Shown one piece after another: positions 20,120-33,334 of a stretch of 64,000 nucleotides of DNA. The stretch is taken from the NCBI RefSeq assembly GCF_001649575.2, contig NC_051436.1:8420163-8484162 (forward strand), read 5' to 3'. Both the position numbers and the translations under genes were made by a program. The DNA is from Kryptolebias marmoratus (lineage: Eukaryota > Chordata > Actinopteri > Cyprinodontiformes > Rivulidae). The number at the start of each line of letters is the position of its first letter. The first letter of the stretch is position 1. The notes below the pieces were generated by a model. That model did no database searches, was not told the origin of the DNA, and saw only the letters and a program-made list of their open reading frames with translations.

Positions 20120-22400
20120 AATGAAATACAGCATAACATTTAGAAGCATAAAAGGTTTTTCCTACCACACTCTTCTTTTTCCATGCTTAAAAACTTACAA
20201 ACTAAAAGCAGGTTCCAGATTTTTTTCAGACTTTTTAAAAATGTAATGGCTTTCTTTAATGGTAACTTAAAACATGAAAAATAGGGACTATACTTTACTC
20301 AATTCAATAGACACAATATCTTTTTTGTTATTTAAATACAGTTTCTAAAGACTACTTCTAATATTCCATCCATTAAGCTTCTTTAAAAAAAAAATTTTTC
20401 CTAACCTCAAGAAATTATAAAGTATATCAAAAGAACACTAAATGTCTGCTTTTTAAAGCTCAGACATGCCTTTATTCTTTCTCTTCTTTGTAACACAAGA
20501 GAAGAGAAAAAAAAATCCAAAGCATTAAATCTTTAAAAAGATATTTTCTGACACTGTTTCAGGTGACCCGATTTCGGGGAAACCTGAGAACATGAGCACC
20601 CATTCACGTATCTACTGTCTTCAGCACAATCAGTGATTTCACATGCTTTGGCATCTGCCCTTGTATGCGGTCGTCTCGTAAGGACATTTCCTGGACATTA
20701 ATCTGAGATTATAGTCCAAATCTGTAGCAGGACGAGCAGGGATTACTGTTTCCTCCTGTCAGTTTCACTCCACGTGAACGCAACATGATCACACCTCGGG
20801 TATTATTATCCGTCTCGCCCGTTGTACCACATCCCAGCATGTGGTGCTGATATAACGTAGGTGGTTTTAAAAAGGTGACAACACTGAATGACAGATTACA
20901 AGTATATTGTAGCAACATATTTATTGGGATATTTAATATTTGAAACCTGTCATTTGTCTGCATCAAAAACATAGTTTTAGTTTCTTGTGTATAATACCCC
21001 GAGGTCTAATTAAATTCTGCCTTTTATGTTTTATAAACAAACATTTATAGTTAAATCTTATTGCAGATTAGACGTATTGATTGCAAGTTGTAATGTAGCA
21101 GCTGCTTTTGTCTCGAAACGTGGCATTAAACGCTCCGAGGCCTGAGCTGTCGAGGGAAATAAACAAACTAATTATATCTCGTAATGATTCTGATTCACTG
21201 CTGAAGAGCAGACGGGATCATTTAACAGCACCGTGGCTGACAAAAACAATGGATAAATGAAAGAAAAAAAAAAAGAAGACATTTCAAAACACCCCCAAAA
21301 AAACTCAGAACTGGATGTCTATTATTACAGATTGGGAGCTTAGTGGAAGAAATGCAAAAGCACATGTGAAAGTGCAATTTTTTATTTTTTTATTTTTTTA
21401 AATCACGAAGCTAAAACAGAAAGATTAGAAAAAACAATATTCTGAGCCAGACATTTAAAACGAACATTTGTTTTACCAGTTAGAACCATTATGTCTCACA
21501 TTTTTTCGTCTCTTCGAAAATCCCTTCAATAGATTTGTTTGTTGTCTTTCAATAAATTACAAACTGTTTATCCTGTTACGCTGTCAGGTGTTTGTGAGAT
21601 AAAATGTCGCAAAATACAACATCTTAAGAGTTGGATGGTATAAGCACGCCACAGCCTTGGGCCAGACACCGGAGCTTTTGAATCATAACTTTAGATAAGG
21701 GCTCACCCTGCCTTGACCTGTGGAAATGAAAGTGCTAGCACTAAACACCATGTGATGGATTGTCTTTTTTTTCCTTCCCCCCTCCGCCTTATAAAAGCTC
21801 AATTTCCTAAACAATATTTAGCTGTTAGTCTACAATTTTTTTTACTTTTGCTTGCTTTTGTTAAACCTGGTTAATTATTGTACATCGTTTGTAGATCAAG
21901 GGTAGCTGGTGTTAGGTGATGTTTCACAGAGAAAGGGTGAGAGAGTATTGATTTAACCTGTTATTGAACTGGTGCAGAGAGAAAGGCTTCACTGCAATCT
22001 GCTGCCCACTGCGTCTGCTGCTCTCCTTTTTCTGTGCAGCCGTTACCAGCAAAGACATTTTAAGAGCAGGAAATGGGCTGCAGGACGAGTGAGTCGGATC
22101 CGTGCAGTTGTCAGACAAAGCAAAGCCAATAATGAAAGACTGGTCTGAGGTAGATATGCACCGGAGATTTTAGGCTGATTCAGATTTCTGTGCAGCTTTG
22201 ACCTGCCCAATTTTCATTAATAAAAATCATACTTTTTTTAAATAAATGTGACTGCATGTTTACAGTGAAAGAAACAAAACAAAAAATCTAAAACAGCAGG
22301 AACTTACAGAGCTTTTTGTCTCTGTCACTGGTTGTTGAACAGAGGCATCTGTGCAAGGAACGCCCCCCCCAAAAAGGAATAAAACAAGCATGGAATTAAA
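20120..22400. other. No gene seen
   Basis: AT-rich, with homopolymer A/T tracts. More complex patches lie at 20,560-20,720 and 21,560-21,700. No repeat or exon is recognised. Confidence 0.45.
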
Positions 22401-22402
22401 AG

Positions 22403-22692
22403 GAATGCATATCGCCTGTCGCTTTGTATGTCAAAGTTGTATGACAACTAAAGAGTTGGCTATATATATATCCAGCCAGCTACCACTTCTTGCTAAGGTT
22501 AGTTCACTATGGCAGCCATCTTAAATTAATCTAACTAAATGTTTATCAGTTGTAGATGCCTTCCAATGATAACTTTAAGAGTTTCATTAAACTCTGCCCT
22601 CTGATTCATGAGATATCTTGCTAACAGACATCACACAAACACAAGAAATGACATGATCACCCATCTTTTATGGCAGTTGGCGATAATGCACA
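22403..22692 (+). mobile_element. Dispersed repeat family A, near-complete MITE copy
   Basis: The left end reads GAATGCATATCGCCTGTCGC and the right end reads TATGGCAGTTGGCGATAATG, an inverted pair. Between them are CTATGGCAGCCATCTTAAAT, TCAGTTGTAGATGCC, CCAATGATAAC and GATTCATGAGATATCTTGCT. This copy defines the family ends inside the window. Confidence 0.7.
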
Positions 22693-22694
22693 TT

Positions 22695-25020
22695 TTCTCC
22701 AATTTCTGATTAAACTGAAAATGTGTGCTTATGTTTACAGTATATTCTAACAAGATAGCAAGAGGTTAATATAACTTTTGTAAATTTGTTTATATTTTTT
22801 TGACATTCTGTTTTGTACACCAAAAACCATTGTAGTGCAACATATTACGGGATAATCTTTCCCCCTTCTTTCTCTCTGCCAGTAAGATAAATAAGAAAAT
22901 AAACTGCAGCAGTGTCAAACATAAAACTCAGGCAGGAATAAAACCTCTGATTTATAGTACTTTGAGAAGTGTTAGATTGTTAAATCACCCATTTTATTGT
23001 AACTAATCACACGACAAATTATAGCTAAATATCCATAGCACCTAAAATTTTATATTTGTCTCTGGGTTGCAAATTAAAGGGCTCTCTAAGTGATGCGGAC
23101 TTAAATATGTCACCTGTTTAAGTAGCAGCTGGTGCTCTAAAGGAAAACATGAGCAGACATAAAGAGCATCTGACAGAGCTCTAGAAAAAGTCTAATTTTC
23201 TTTTGAGAAGCCTCATACTCCTTGTGCTTCATCAGCCTTTACTTTTAAAAACCTTACAGATACTAGAAATAACTGAAATTTTACCAGAAATATGCTGCTG
23301 CTAGCATGGAATTATCTGCTCTGCTGTGGTGTGTTTTTGCACCAGGATCTTGTTTTTAAGTCTGATTTTTGAGTGCTGGATTGGCCGGTCACTGGTGAAA
23401 CTTAAAATGCAGCTAATTCTGGTCACCATGTGATTGATTGGTTCATTTCTAATTGAATGTAAAGGAAACTGTGAATCATTCCAGCTCTGTCTGCAATGGC
23501 AGGTAATATAGTTCCTACTGTAATTTAAAAAAAAAAAAAAAAAACATTGTATATTCCTGTCATTCAATCACCCCGTGCTTTGTCTGCATGAAGAGTGACT
23601 GATACCATGTGCTGAATGACACTTAAAATCCTCAGTCATTTCACAGTCATTTAATCTACTTTATGATGTAAGAATCAATCTGATTGTGAAAACAAAACAA
23701 GCTGCTAGTGAATTACTGTTGTTAGGTAATTCGAACTTCTCTGTAAAGTGAAGTGAAATAATAAAACAGGCTGCATTTAGGAGATTTCTTATTATATGAA
23801 GTGCTCGGGAATTGTTTGCCACTTCATTTCTCAGGAAATTTGTCATTATTTTTCTTTGTGCACGCAGTTCTCAGCTCTGTTAGAAAGACACAAAAAAAAG
23901 ACTGAAAAACTTGTTTTTTTTATCTGCTGGTGTCTCAGCTTTTTTAAAATAAATATAGAAAAGAAAAGCTTGCACTTGAGTCAACACAGTTGACTAGCCA
24001 GGATGTGTTTTGTATACACTAAATTTTAAAGCTTTTGTGAAAGAGGCTTAAAACAAACAAAAAAAAAAGTTTCAGAACGCAAAATAGAAAAGCGTACTTG
24101 TTTTTTTTCCCCATTCATGCAGTCAATCAGCAGCCACGTCCGTGTCCTATTTGAACAACCTACAAGGAAATGCTTGCACAATGCGACTTCCCTGTGACAT
24201 TATGACAAGAAAGGGCATCCTTCTCCTGAAATATGGGCCTCCTCCTTCACAGCTGACAGGGTGAAGGCCGCTCACTGTATGGCTGCATATGAACAGAACA
24301 AACTGCCAAATGTGATAAGACCATGAAGGAGGCTTCAACATCAATTTCTACATAAGACAAATGACTGCTGGTGGACCTTTGATTGTTGATTTGTGTAGCT
24401 GGAGGAAGTGTTTTGTTTTGTTTTTTCTCTCCTCCTCTGACACTAGTATTTATCGTCTGCATACTCACCGGCTCATTATAGATCTTTATATAAAAAAACT
24501 GAGTGAGTAATCTGACATAAAATATTGTAGCTGAATGTCAGGAAATGTTAGTGACCAAATGTTTTCTGTTGGTGCTGTATGGTTCAAACACCTGTTTATG
24601 TTATGTAAACTTAGCACAAGAGGGAAAATTTGTGTTTGGCTGATCATTTCTTTAATGTAACAATGATCTTGGATAACCTGTTTATTTCCTATAAATGGTG
24701 CCACGTTTGTAAGAAAAATGCATTTGTGGGTTGAACACCAGAGTTGAATATGTGGGTTGTGCCACATCTGAAACTCAAGTGTTATCAGTCTACAAGAAAA
24801 GGACTTGGTCTTATTGTTCTAATACTTTTAGAGGTGAGTGTATAGGACAGTGCTACCATAGTTTGTAATTTGCCAATTGCTAGTTTTACAGTATGTCTCA
24901 AATGGCAGTGGTTGAGGGCAATGCTGAGAGGTGGGTGAGCACCACTTTTTCTCTCAGTTAAAGCACTGCTATCTCATGAGTAAATTGGAGATTCTTACGG
25001 TAACGTCTGTGTTTTATCTG
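22695..25020. other. No gene seen
   Basis: AT-rich sequence with a poly(A) stretch at 23,527-23,544. No supported repeat or exon; many short frames on both strands without domains. Confidence 0.45.
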
Positions 25021-25027
25021 TTTACAG

Positions 25028-25328
25028 TGATGTGGGTACATTGTGAGGAAGCCCCCCGAGGCTGCTGTCCTCTCTGCCACTTGAGCTCCCCTTGTTGTCG
25101 ACTCAGCGTGTCGGACAGGCTTCCTGGGCAGCTATAACGCCACGGCTGACACACAGGGTGGTAAGAGCGTATAAGTTTTTTTCTTCTTTTTTTTGTGCAG
25201 GTGTTATGAGGTCAGTGGTTGCCAGAGGCCAGGAGCCTCAGAGTGAGCAGGGTTCCCAGCAGCCACCCTGCTGCGCAGCCTACTGCGCTGCATATTGTCA
25301 CGTTAGAGCAGAGGGAAAGTGAATAAAA
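25028..25328 (+). ncRNA. Possible noncoding transcript exons (speculative)
   Basis: A GC-rich block is bounded by a good acceptor (TTTTATCTGTTTACAG ending 25,027) and a good donor (GTAAGA at 25,161). After only 40 bases comes a second strong acceptor with a T-rich tract ending in GTGCAG at 25,200, and an AATAAA follows at 25,323. No frame stays open across the blocks. The 40-base intron is shorter than normal for fish, so one splice site may be unused or this may be chance. Confidence 0.2.
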
Positions 25329-25399
25329 CTACAACCAGGGACCAAAGCAGCGACAGAAAGCAGCTGAAATTGTTATTGCAAAAATTAGGTAACGGGTTT

Positions 25400-26095
25400 A
25401 TTGCAGTGCCTCTTAAAGGTATTTACCCACTTGGATGTTTTATGCTTTTATTGCCATCATAAATCAGTCATTGTCAATATAAATCAGCCTTCTACACAAA
25501 ACGAATTTTAAAACGATCAGTCTTCATATTCTAAGTAAAATCAAATTTCTACAAAGAAATACTAATACAATAAATATATAAATAAATGCATGTGTAAACA
25601 TACTAAGAGCATGCTCCAAAATCATGACTAGATGTAGGCAAACTCTAGTAGAGATTTAATCTGAGTTTTCTTCAACAGTACTTCCTGTTTTCAGCTCTCC
25701 CATAAAGCTCAGACTGGTGAAGAACAGTTGGCATATTTACAGTACCTCCCATCTCACCTGCTGAAGCTTTGAACCCCTTCAGAGCGTCACCGGTGTCTTG
25801 GTGGTCTCTCTCACTATTCTCCTTCACTTTCACTCAGTTTGTGTGGACAGCCTGCTTTTGGTAGATTTACACACGTCCCATATTCCTTCCATTTCCTATT
25901 GATGGATTTAACAGAATTCCTGGGGATGTTTAGGGCCTTAGATGTATTCTTCCCCTGACTTGTACTTTTCAATAATCTTTTCTCTAAGTTGAATTAGTTG
26001 AATCACTTTAAAGGGGGTGAATTTTTATGCAATCACTTATTTTACATTACATATTCTTATTTGATTTTACTTTGACAGTGAAGGTTTTATTTATT
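25400..26095. mobile_element. Degenerate teleost MITE, about 700 bp
   Basis: It starts TTGCAGTGCCTCTTAAAGGT followed by ATTTACCCACTTGGATGTTTT. It ends with GGGGGTGAATTTTTATGCAA and a run to TTTACTTTGACAGTGAAGG. I recognise this as an old copy of the widespread fish element that begins CAGTGCCTTGCAAAAGTATTC and ends with the matching GGTGAATACTTTTGCA. The inner part carries AGTTTTCTTCAACAGTACTT-like relic sequence. No coding capacity remains. Confidence 0.6.
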
Positions 26096-26099
26096 TTCT

Positions 26100-26775
26100 A
26101 TTTTTGTAAACAAGTCGAATTTGTTTTGACCATATCCGACTTATGATGGCAATACAAGCACCAAACATATTTTTTATAGGAACTGTATGTAAATACAGGG
26201 TTAAGAATGACAACATAGTATGGCATAAGCAGAGTGTTGCACAGCAGAACGGAAAATTCATTATAGATTTTGTGCATCACTTAGCAATGCAACATATGTG
26301 ATTTTATATAAGATATATAGACAAATAATACTTTTAGAGGCTGCAAAATGCTCTGACTATTCTACACAGTAGCATACAGGATCAGGCTTCACTCTGGAAA
26401 AACACCTCTGGTATCTTAATGAACTACTGTAATGAACTGTGTAAAATTATGCATGCGATTAGAGTTTTGTTGAACAAGCCATTTGAGCACTAGATATAAT
26501 AGCCCCCGATTTTATGGCTAGATTTACAGGCAGTAATCATCTCAGAGTCCCTCCCCCCCTCACCACATCTCATTCTGTGAGACTGTTGCTCAAGAGTCAT
26601 TTTTTGTTAATACTCCCTTAATTAAATGCATACTTAGACTCAGAGTGATTACAGTTCCTGACAAGTAATTGCTCTGTAGTTCAGATCACTGCGAGAATGA
26701 TAATCAAATCTGCAGACTTTTGTAACATTTGGGCTCTGGAAACAACTGAAATGGCAGTGAATCATTACTGCATCA
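26100..26775. other. No gene seen
   Basis: AT-rich, nothing supported. Confidence 0.45.
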
Positions 26776-26779
26776 AAGA

Positions 26780-27080
26780 AAGAAACAAATGATAGCCCTC
26801 CGCAACACGAACTGCTCGGTCTAGATGATTATTAGCGCATTGCCATAATTGCATACGTGTCTTGCTGCGTGTTTTAGTTTAAATATCATTTTCAAACAGA
26901 TTTATCCCAGGCGAATTATTAACATTTGTACGAGTGCAACTGCATAGAAAAATCACACTCCTGCTGTTCACACCTCTGAGCAATCATGGCTTCGAGCGAG
27001 AAACAGCCCGGCTGCTTCATACGGTCATGCAACACCTTATGAACACACTGCCTACATACAGTATCTGAATGCATGGACAC
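26780..27080. promoter_or_regulatory. Candidate conserved noncoding island
   Basis: High-complexity block containing ATTATTAGCGCATTGCC, CATAATTGCATACG and a CAAATGATAG-type homeodomain core. No frame or splice structure. Inferred from sequence texture only. Confidence 0.3.
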
Positions 27081-27084
27081 GTCA

Positions 27085-27900
27085 GCTCCACATACAAACT
27101 GTCCACATGATATTCAGATTATTTCAACATAAAACTGAAGAATATCAGAAAAGGCATGGAAATAGGAACATTTGGATGGAAAACACAAAAAGGTTCCCAA
27201 AACAGCAACAAAAACCAATGTGGTTCGATTTGTACTTCGTTTAAGAGGTACTTTTGCAGCTTTGGTCAATTTGTATTTATTAGTTTTATCGTCATTAAAA
27301 TAGTTAGGTCTGAACATTCAGAGCTGCAGCCCTGAACTGATCAGCACCTCCATATGAAAGTATCTAAAGGTAGTATCTCACTAGGCTGCAAATGTTTGAG
27401 ACTATCTGGCGATTCAAAATCGCAAGAAAAGTATGAAAAAAATATTCAAAATTTCCAGTTGTGGTCTCAGCAAAGCAGACAATATTTGGCTTCTTCACAA
27501 AACTATTCTAGATCATACCCACCTCAGCCCGCTTTGCACCCACCTTGGAAGCCTCCCCCCACATCTATGATTTAATCTACTGATGTACACTTTTGAAACA
27601 AAGATTTCCAGATTTAACTGGTGTGACATTTAGATCTGGACATTCTTGGCTGTTTTCTGTCAGAAGAGAGCCTAAATGCAGAAAACAGCTCTTGCTTTCT
27701 TGAGGCATGAGAAGGGTTTCAGACATGTTAGAGACGCCCACCACAACTGACTATTTTGAGAACTAAATTTGTCGCACAAATTGTTTTGAACATGTTGAAA
27801 ATTCAAGCGACAAGACTGCAAGTTTTTGTAACTCCTGATGAAACTGAGAACCGTCGTGAACGGTTCAAGACATTTTGGAGACTCCCTTTACGAGTGAACG
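27085..27900. other. No gene seen
   Basis: Short plus-strand frame at 27,354-27,575 with no recognisable domain; otherwise featureless. Confidence 0.45.
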
Positions 27901-27904
27901 ATCT

Positions 27905-28105
27905 CACAGTTGTGTTTCTGTGATTGTTTGTGTGTTAGCACAATATCTCATGAATTCATAATTGAATATCTCATTTATTAGATGACCAACCTTAGCAACC
28001 TTAAAAATGTCTAACTCAGCTTTACAGATATTGAGCTCAAATTTAGTGTGATAACAGCTGAGAGTCGTCCAACACATTCGAGTATGAATAAAATGCATGA
28101 GAAAA
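27905..28105 (-). repeat. Dispersed repeat family A, decayed copy
   Basis: On the minus strand it keeps the order timer motif (GACTCTCAGCTGTTATCACA), ACTAAATTTGAGCTCAATATC, AGGTTGGTCATC and TCATGAGATATTGTGCTAACA. The ends are missing. Confidence 0.6.
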
Positions 28106-28109
28106 TTGT

Positions 28110-29635
28110 TTAAAAACTTTAAAATGCAACAAAACAGATGATGTGCATTCCTTAAAGAAATGCTGGTTTGAGAAAAAAAATTATAGTCATTTTAAAACTT
28201 TGTAAATCTTTTAGATTCTTAAATTTTGTTTTCTCTTTAAGTGACAGTAAAAATAATCATTACTGACAGAATATAACGCTAAAATTTTGTTTCTGCCTTA
28301 TCTTCAATCAGGCACAACTGCTTTACATTATAACTTTCAGTGAGTTTAAAGTCTGCACTGAACAACAGTTAGACGCTCCGCAGTTTGATTGGAACAGAGA
28401 TTGTTTGTACAGCTGTGCAAACTTGCCAAAATGGTGAATCTTTATCAGGAAGTCAGTCAGACTCATGATGCTAGAGTTTTAAAAGGAATACATTAGGTGC
28501 AAAAAAAGTAATCTATTTTATTCTACCTCTAAAACCTGGTAATTGGCACATGTGGTGTTTTACCCTGTTTAGAACACACACACACACACACACTGTAAGA
28601 CATAATATAATGTGCATATCCAGTTTTTCTTCTAAAATCCATCATTTTGATCACAGAATAAATTTGTTTTGAAAACCATTTTCATAAGTAGTGTTAAATG
28701 TTTATATCCCACCAATTTATTTGCAGAAACATATGTGCAAACAAATTATTTTGCTACGAGCAGATGATTTCGAGATTTGTGTCGTCACTGTCGTGTTGCC
28801 AGGCAACCAGGAAAAGTGGATTTTTAAAGATCTTTAAACAGCTATAGCCTCAATTTATCCCTGGATTTTCAGTCCTGATGCTCAGTAAAACATTTCTTTC
28901 CATCTGCAAACAGAACTTTCTGTGGCAAGACTGACAAGAAAATATATATAGGCAGTTTCTTCCTAAAATACGTGACTTTTCCTTCAGGATTTTCACTCCA
29001 GACGTAGTTATCCTTGTTTAAATGTCATTACGTGTCAGTTAGATAATGGAGTTTATAATTCAGGCAAACATGAGGATTATACAATTAAAACATTCTGTGT
29101 GCAACACTGTTAAACGCACAGTGGTGCCAACTTACTGCAGCTTGGGCTGATATAACGTCTAATTACATAAAAACTTAGTCTTTGTAGGCCCATATTCTCA
29201 CCTACATTCTTTTGGGTTTAAGATTCTTATTTCTAACATCTTTTATATATGAGGTTCACTCAACTATTTGTTTTATTTCAGCTGAAAGACCCTCAGGGAT
29301 CAGATCATTCCCATCGCTCTGACTGCCTTTGTTCAGACCTCCCCTGTTTAGATATTATTTATTATATATAACATATGCATTTAAACAAGCATGTACTGAA
29401 GAAAAAAGCTGAAAGTCCTCCTCCTCCAGTCTGCAAAGTATCACAGTCTTAACATAATAAGAGTCATAAATAAGAGTTATTTAGGTGAAGTCAAATGGTA
29501 ACGGTCACCTAAAGAGCTGCACACACGTAACAGATCTATTTAGGTACTGACTAGATTTTTTAATGGAGGTTGCAAAATATATCAGAAATTTGTCCTCAAA
29601 TTTTGCAAAATGCATCGAAAAAATTATCAGCTAAT
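28110..29635. other. No gene seen; short CA repeat
   Basis: A (CA)n tract of about 19 bases lies at 28,574-28,592. The rest is AT-rich with no supported feature. Confidence 0.5.
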
Positions 29636-29639
29636 TCTG

Positions 29640-30500
29640 AAAATCTGTGTGCACAAAGTCAAGCCGAGTTTATTCACATGCATGTTTAAAAACAACAGGT
29701 GTTGACCAAAGTGCTGAACACAAGAGAACAGGTATAGAATCGTGCAAATAAAAGAAAGAAGAGGACAGAAAGAACAAATAAAATAGTATAGTAGTGAAAT
29801 ATAATTTAAAAAACAGGTAAGGAATTTAAAGAACAGAAATTGTAACTCGTTTTGCTTAAAATGCCGGGGTGGGGGGCTGGTGTAAGTGGGGTTTTGAAAA
29901 AGTTAAGTATCAGTGACTGTTCCAAAGCTCAGGCGCAGCTACAGAAGCTAAAGCTTGATCCTCTGTGCTTTTATCAGCTCCTTAGGACATCCAGGAGCAT
30001 CTGCTCACCTGACCTCACTGATCTTCAAGAAGTATCAAGCTAGAAGATCTGAGGGGTAAAAAGGCATAAACCTAGTCACTGATTTAATAAAAACAAACAA
30101 CCTTAAACTGACTACTAAAACAAACAGGAAGTCGGTGCAAAGAAGCCAAGACAGGCAAAATGTGGTCTTGCTTGAGTTTGCTTGTCAGAAGCTGAGCTGA
30201 AGTGTTTTGGACGAGTTGCAGAGGAGACAGCAGGGACTTGTTAATGCTTTAAAAAAGAGACTGCTACAATAGTCCAGTGTAGATGAAAGGAAGGTGTGAA
30301 TCGCTTTTACGAAATCTAGGAAGTAGTTACCTGACCTTCAAGAGAGCTCTCAGCTGGAAAAAACTAGTTTCGACACATTTGTTTGTTAAAGAAAAAAATG
30401 TGTCATCAAAATTTACACCCAGATTTATATCAACAACTTATGGTCATGACAAAATCAAAGTGTGCCATGTCAGTATGGCAAAGAACTACTTGAACTGTTA
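29640..30500. repeat. Degenerate teleost interspersed repeat
   Basis: It opens with CAAGCCGAGTTTATTCACAT and GACCAAAGTGCT, and continues with CCAAGACAGGCAAAATGTG, TTTTGGACGAGTTGCAG and CTACAATAGTCCAGTGTAGAT. This is the order of a repeat seen across many fish genomes. It is disrupted by indels and no frame is intact. Family name not assigned. Confidence 0.5.
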
Positions 30501-30504
30501 TAAA

Positions 30505-31355
30505 TCATAGGCCATTGTATTACAAGTGCCATGATTTTATGCTCCTTACACTAGTATCTCAATGAGCTGCGACTGCTGGTGACAAATTTCAAATGGCATT
30601 TCTGATATTTTTCATATTGCATGAATTTTCAACGTGTTCCAAAAATATCATGTGAGAAATTCTCATTGAAAATAGTCAAAGCTACTGCAGGTTTCTGGAA
30701 CCCATTTCAATTCCATGCCAATTTAGTTTATGTAATTTAAGAGTGCTACAGCTTTTTTTTTTTTTTTTGAATATATGTATGCAAACTACTAAAGAACTTT
30801 TACACAAATTTCCACTGAGGTTTATTTAAATGTGTCATTTAATGTGAATTCAAGTTTTTTTTTTTTAAATTGTATTTTCTTTCAATTTTCTGTCTCCAAC
30901 TAGTACTGAACAGTCCTAGTGAGATGCTACCTTTATGCTATGAATAATTTTAGCCAATCTGATGGACTCCAACTTCCTCTGATGCCCACACCTGGTTTAA
31001 ATAGTGATTGAGATGCTAAAGCACACACAAAGTGTTTGAAAACATCAGGATAACAAAATAGAAAGAAAGGAGGTCTTATTTCAACTGAGGTAGTCAATGT
31101 ATTATTTAGCAAGACATTGCAGATTCATGCTTATCCAACAACCCTAATCTCTACTTTTATGCGTGTGATAGAAGACATATACAGTGGGTCCAAAACATGC
31201 AGAAAATTTAAACATTCTACTTTATAATCTTCCACCTCATAAACCTAATAGTGCAGAATGGCCACAAAGTAAAATTCCAGTTTAGATCTTTTCTAAAAAG
31301 CACAAAATTACCACCGTTTCCTTGTTCAAAGCCCTTTTAGCTCGCAGAATGTAAG
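30505..31355. other. No gene seen
   Basis: Poly(T) tracts near 30,755 and 30,856. A motif TACAGTGGGTCCAAAA near 31,181 resembles the end of a Tc1-type MITE, but no matching second end was found. Confidence 0.4.
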
Positions 31356-31359
31356 AGTA

Positions 31360-32680
31360 ACAGGGCCTCACACGCCATAATATCTGGAGTGTGAACAGCA
31401 GTAGCAGTGCATCATGATTAAACACTTGCGTGGGTAGGAGCGAATGATCTCTACATTTGTCACCAGAAGAGTTTAGCGTCCATCAGAGCTGCCAGCGGAG
31501 GTGCGTCTGCCACTGAGCAGGAACAGAACAGGCCAGATTGTGTGGGGAGGGAGGCCCTGGCACGTGACCAGGTGCATCAGAAAGCCTCTTCTGATCCTCC
31601 AATGTGCTGTTGAGCTGCTCTATTCCCTCAACACAACGCCAAACACCTGCTTGGCCCGATTGTTAGAGTGAAAGCCCTGCGATAGGCGTGGGCCGTCCAA
31701 ATGGTGAGGCACTCTGCTTTCATCAGCAAGTAGTATTGGACAGGGGAGAAGAGTGATTGATGTCAGTCTGAGGAGTGAGGAGAGGCTTCACGTGCTCTCG
31801 TCAAACCTTTTCTGGACAGATATAGCAACGAAGAGTAAAGAAAAAGAACATGGAAAATCTTGTGTATACGTGCTAATGGAAAGGTCTTGGTTTTTACATC
31901 CATGAATGTCAGCTGTTGAACATTTTTTTTGCTGAAACATGACAGAAAATGTTGATGTCTGTAATAGAAAACAAAAATGTACAACTACCATCTTACATAA
32001 ATGCTTTGAATTCAAGAGGTGCAAGTTCTCTCGAGGATTTCTGGTCAACAGTGAAAGGAGATTGAGAAGAAATATGTTTGACTAATGAGAGGTTTCGAAG
32101 GAAGGCATCAGTCAGGTGTGAAACTCATGTCTCATTCCTTCTCATCATTCCTTAAAATGACAAAAGATGACTTAAGATCTCTGATATGACGTCCTAATTG
32201 AAGGCATATTTCAGAGAAAAGGAACAAAATGTGCTCGGGAAGGTATTTTTTTGCACACACAGGGAATGGAAGTGACTAACGCAGTTTTCATGTCATGCCT
32301 ATTGTTAAGTCATTAAATGACAAGAATCCCATGGCAGGCAGGAAGTTGAATTGTTGGTGCAGCTTTCAGCGTGGACGATGAAAGGGTTTGGCAGGCAGGT
32401 AAGTAACTGATGAAATAAAAACAAAAGTGACAGAAGTTGCTTCGGCTCGATGACGAAGGCGCGTTAGACAAAGATGTCTGGAGTGGGAGAAGGGTTGGGG
32501 GACTTGGAGGGGTGGTGACAGATAAATGAGGCCATCGTGAGCTGAGGGAGGAGGAGAGAGTTACTTGCGAGATCCCTCGCGATTTGTACCTGCCAAGTCC
32601 CTACCCCGAACAGCTGCTAGTGACTCTGGATGTGTAGCGGCTCACGCCCTCACCGCATCCATTTTTTAACAAGTCTAATC
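31360..32680. promoter_or_regulatory. Candidate conserved noncoding islands
   Basis: Two repeat-free, GC-balanced blocks (about 31,360-31,790 and 32,290-32,680) stand out from AT-rich flanks. Overlapping minus-strand frames at 31,763-32,048 lack domains. Possible cis-regulatory sequence, by texture only. Confidence 0.28.
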
Positions 32681-32984
32681 CAACTGCAACCATATCTTTT
32701 TGTGGTGTTTGATGCGGCGTTTAATTTGAACAGAATTGTGTCGTTTTAGCTTTAGAGATGATGAACTATTCATAAGTGAAACAACAACTGTTCTATTGTG
32801 ATTACCCTTTTGGGTATTTCACAGAAGACACTGCAATAAGTTACTAAAACCTCCTCACTTTGGTACTTTTTTTAAATAGATAACAATCAAAAGCCAAACT
32901 TATTGTTTTTTTGGTACAAAAATAAAACTAAGATCATTTCATAGTGGTGTTTTGACAAGCTTACATCTGTCTCAACTCGGTAGA

Positions 32985-33330
32985 AACTATAATTATGTCG
33001 GATTTTGACTTCAGCATGCACAGCGGTGTGAAACACTCCTCACTTGTCACTCCTCTCTACCCCCTGTGCCCCCACTCACAAGCTGATGGTCACTTACAAG
33101 CTGCCGCCTGCCATTCATACCCCCTCTGTATGAGTTGCACCTGCAGCAGCTGGTTATGTAACAGGCCAGTTAGAGGACTGCTCGGCATGCCCTGCATTCA
33201 CAATGATGCAAGGCCGTTAAAGGCATCCAGAGCACATGGGTGTTCTCTTATTCATAAACTCAAAAGCGTCTCAATTAGGCCTTTGTGTCTCCCTCCCAGT
33301 GGTTTGCATGTCTAAATGAGATGCCTCTGC
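32985..33330 (+). promoter_or_regulatory. Candidate conserved noncoding island with a 106-codon frame
   Basis: High-complexity block. A plus-strand frame at 32,995-33,315 stays open for 106 codons. It is Cys/His/Ser-rich without a recognisable domain and has no convincing acceptor or donor at its edges. I favour noncoding conserved sequence over an exon, but an orphan exon cannot be excluded. Confidence 0.28.
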
Positions 33331-33334
33331 AGGG

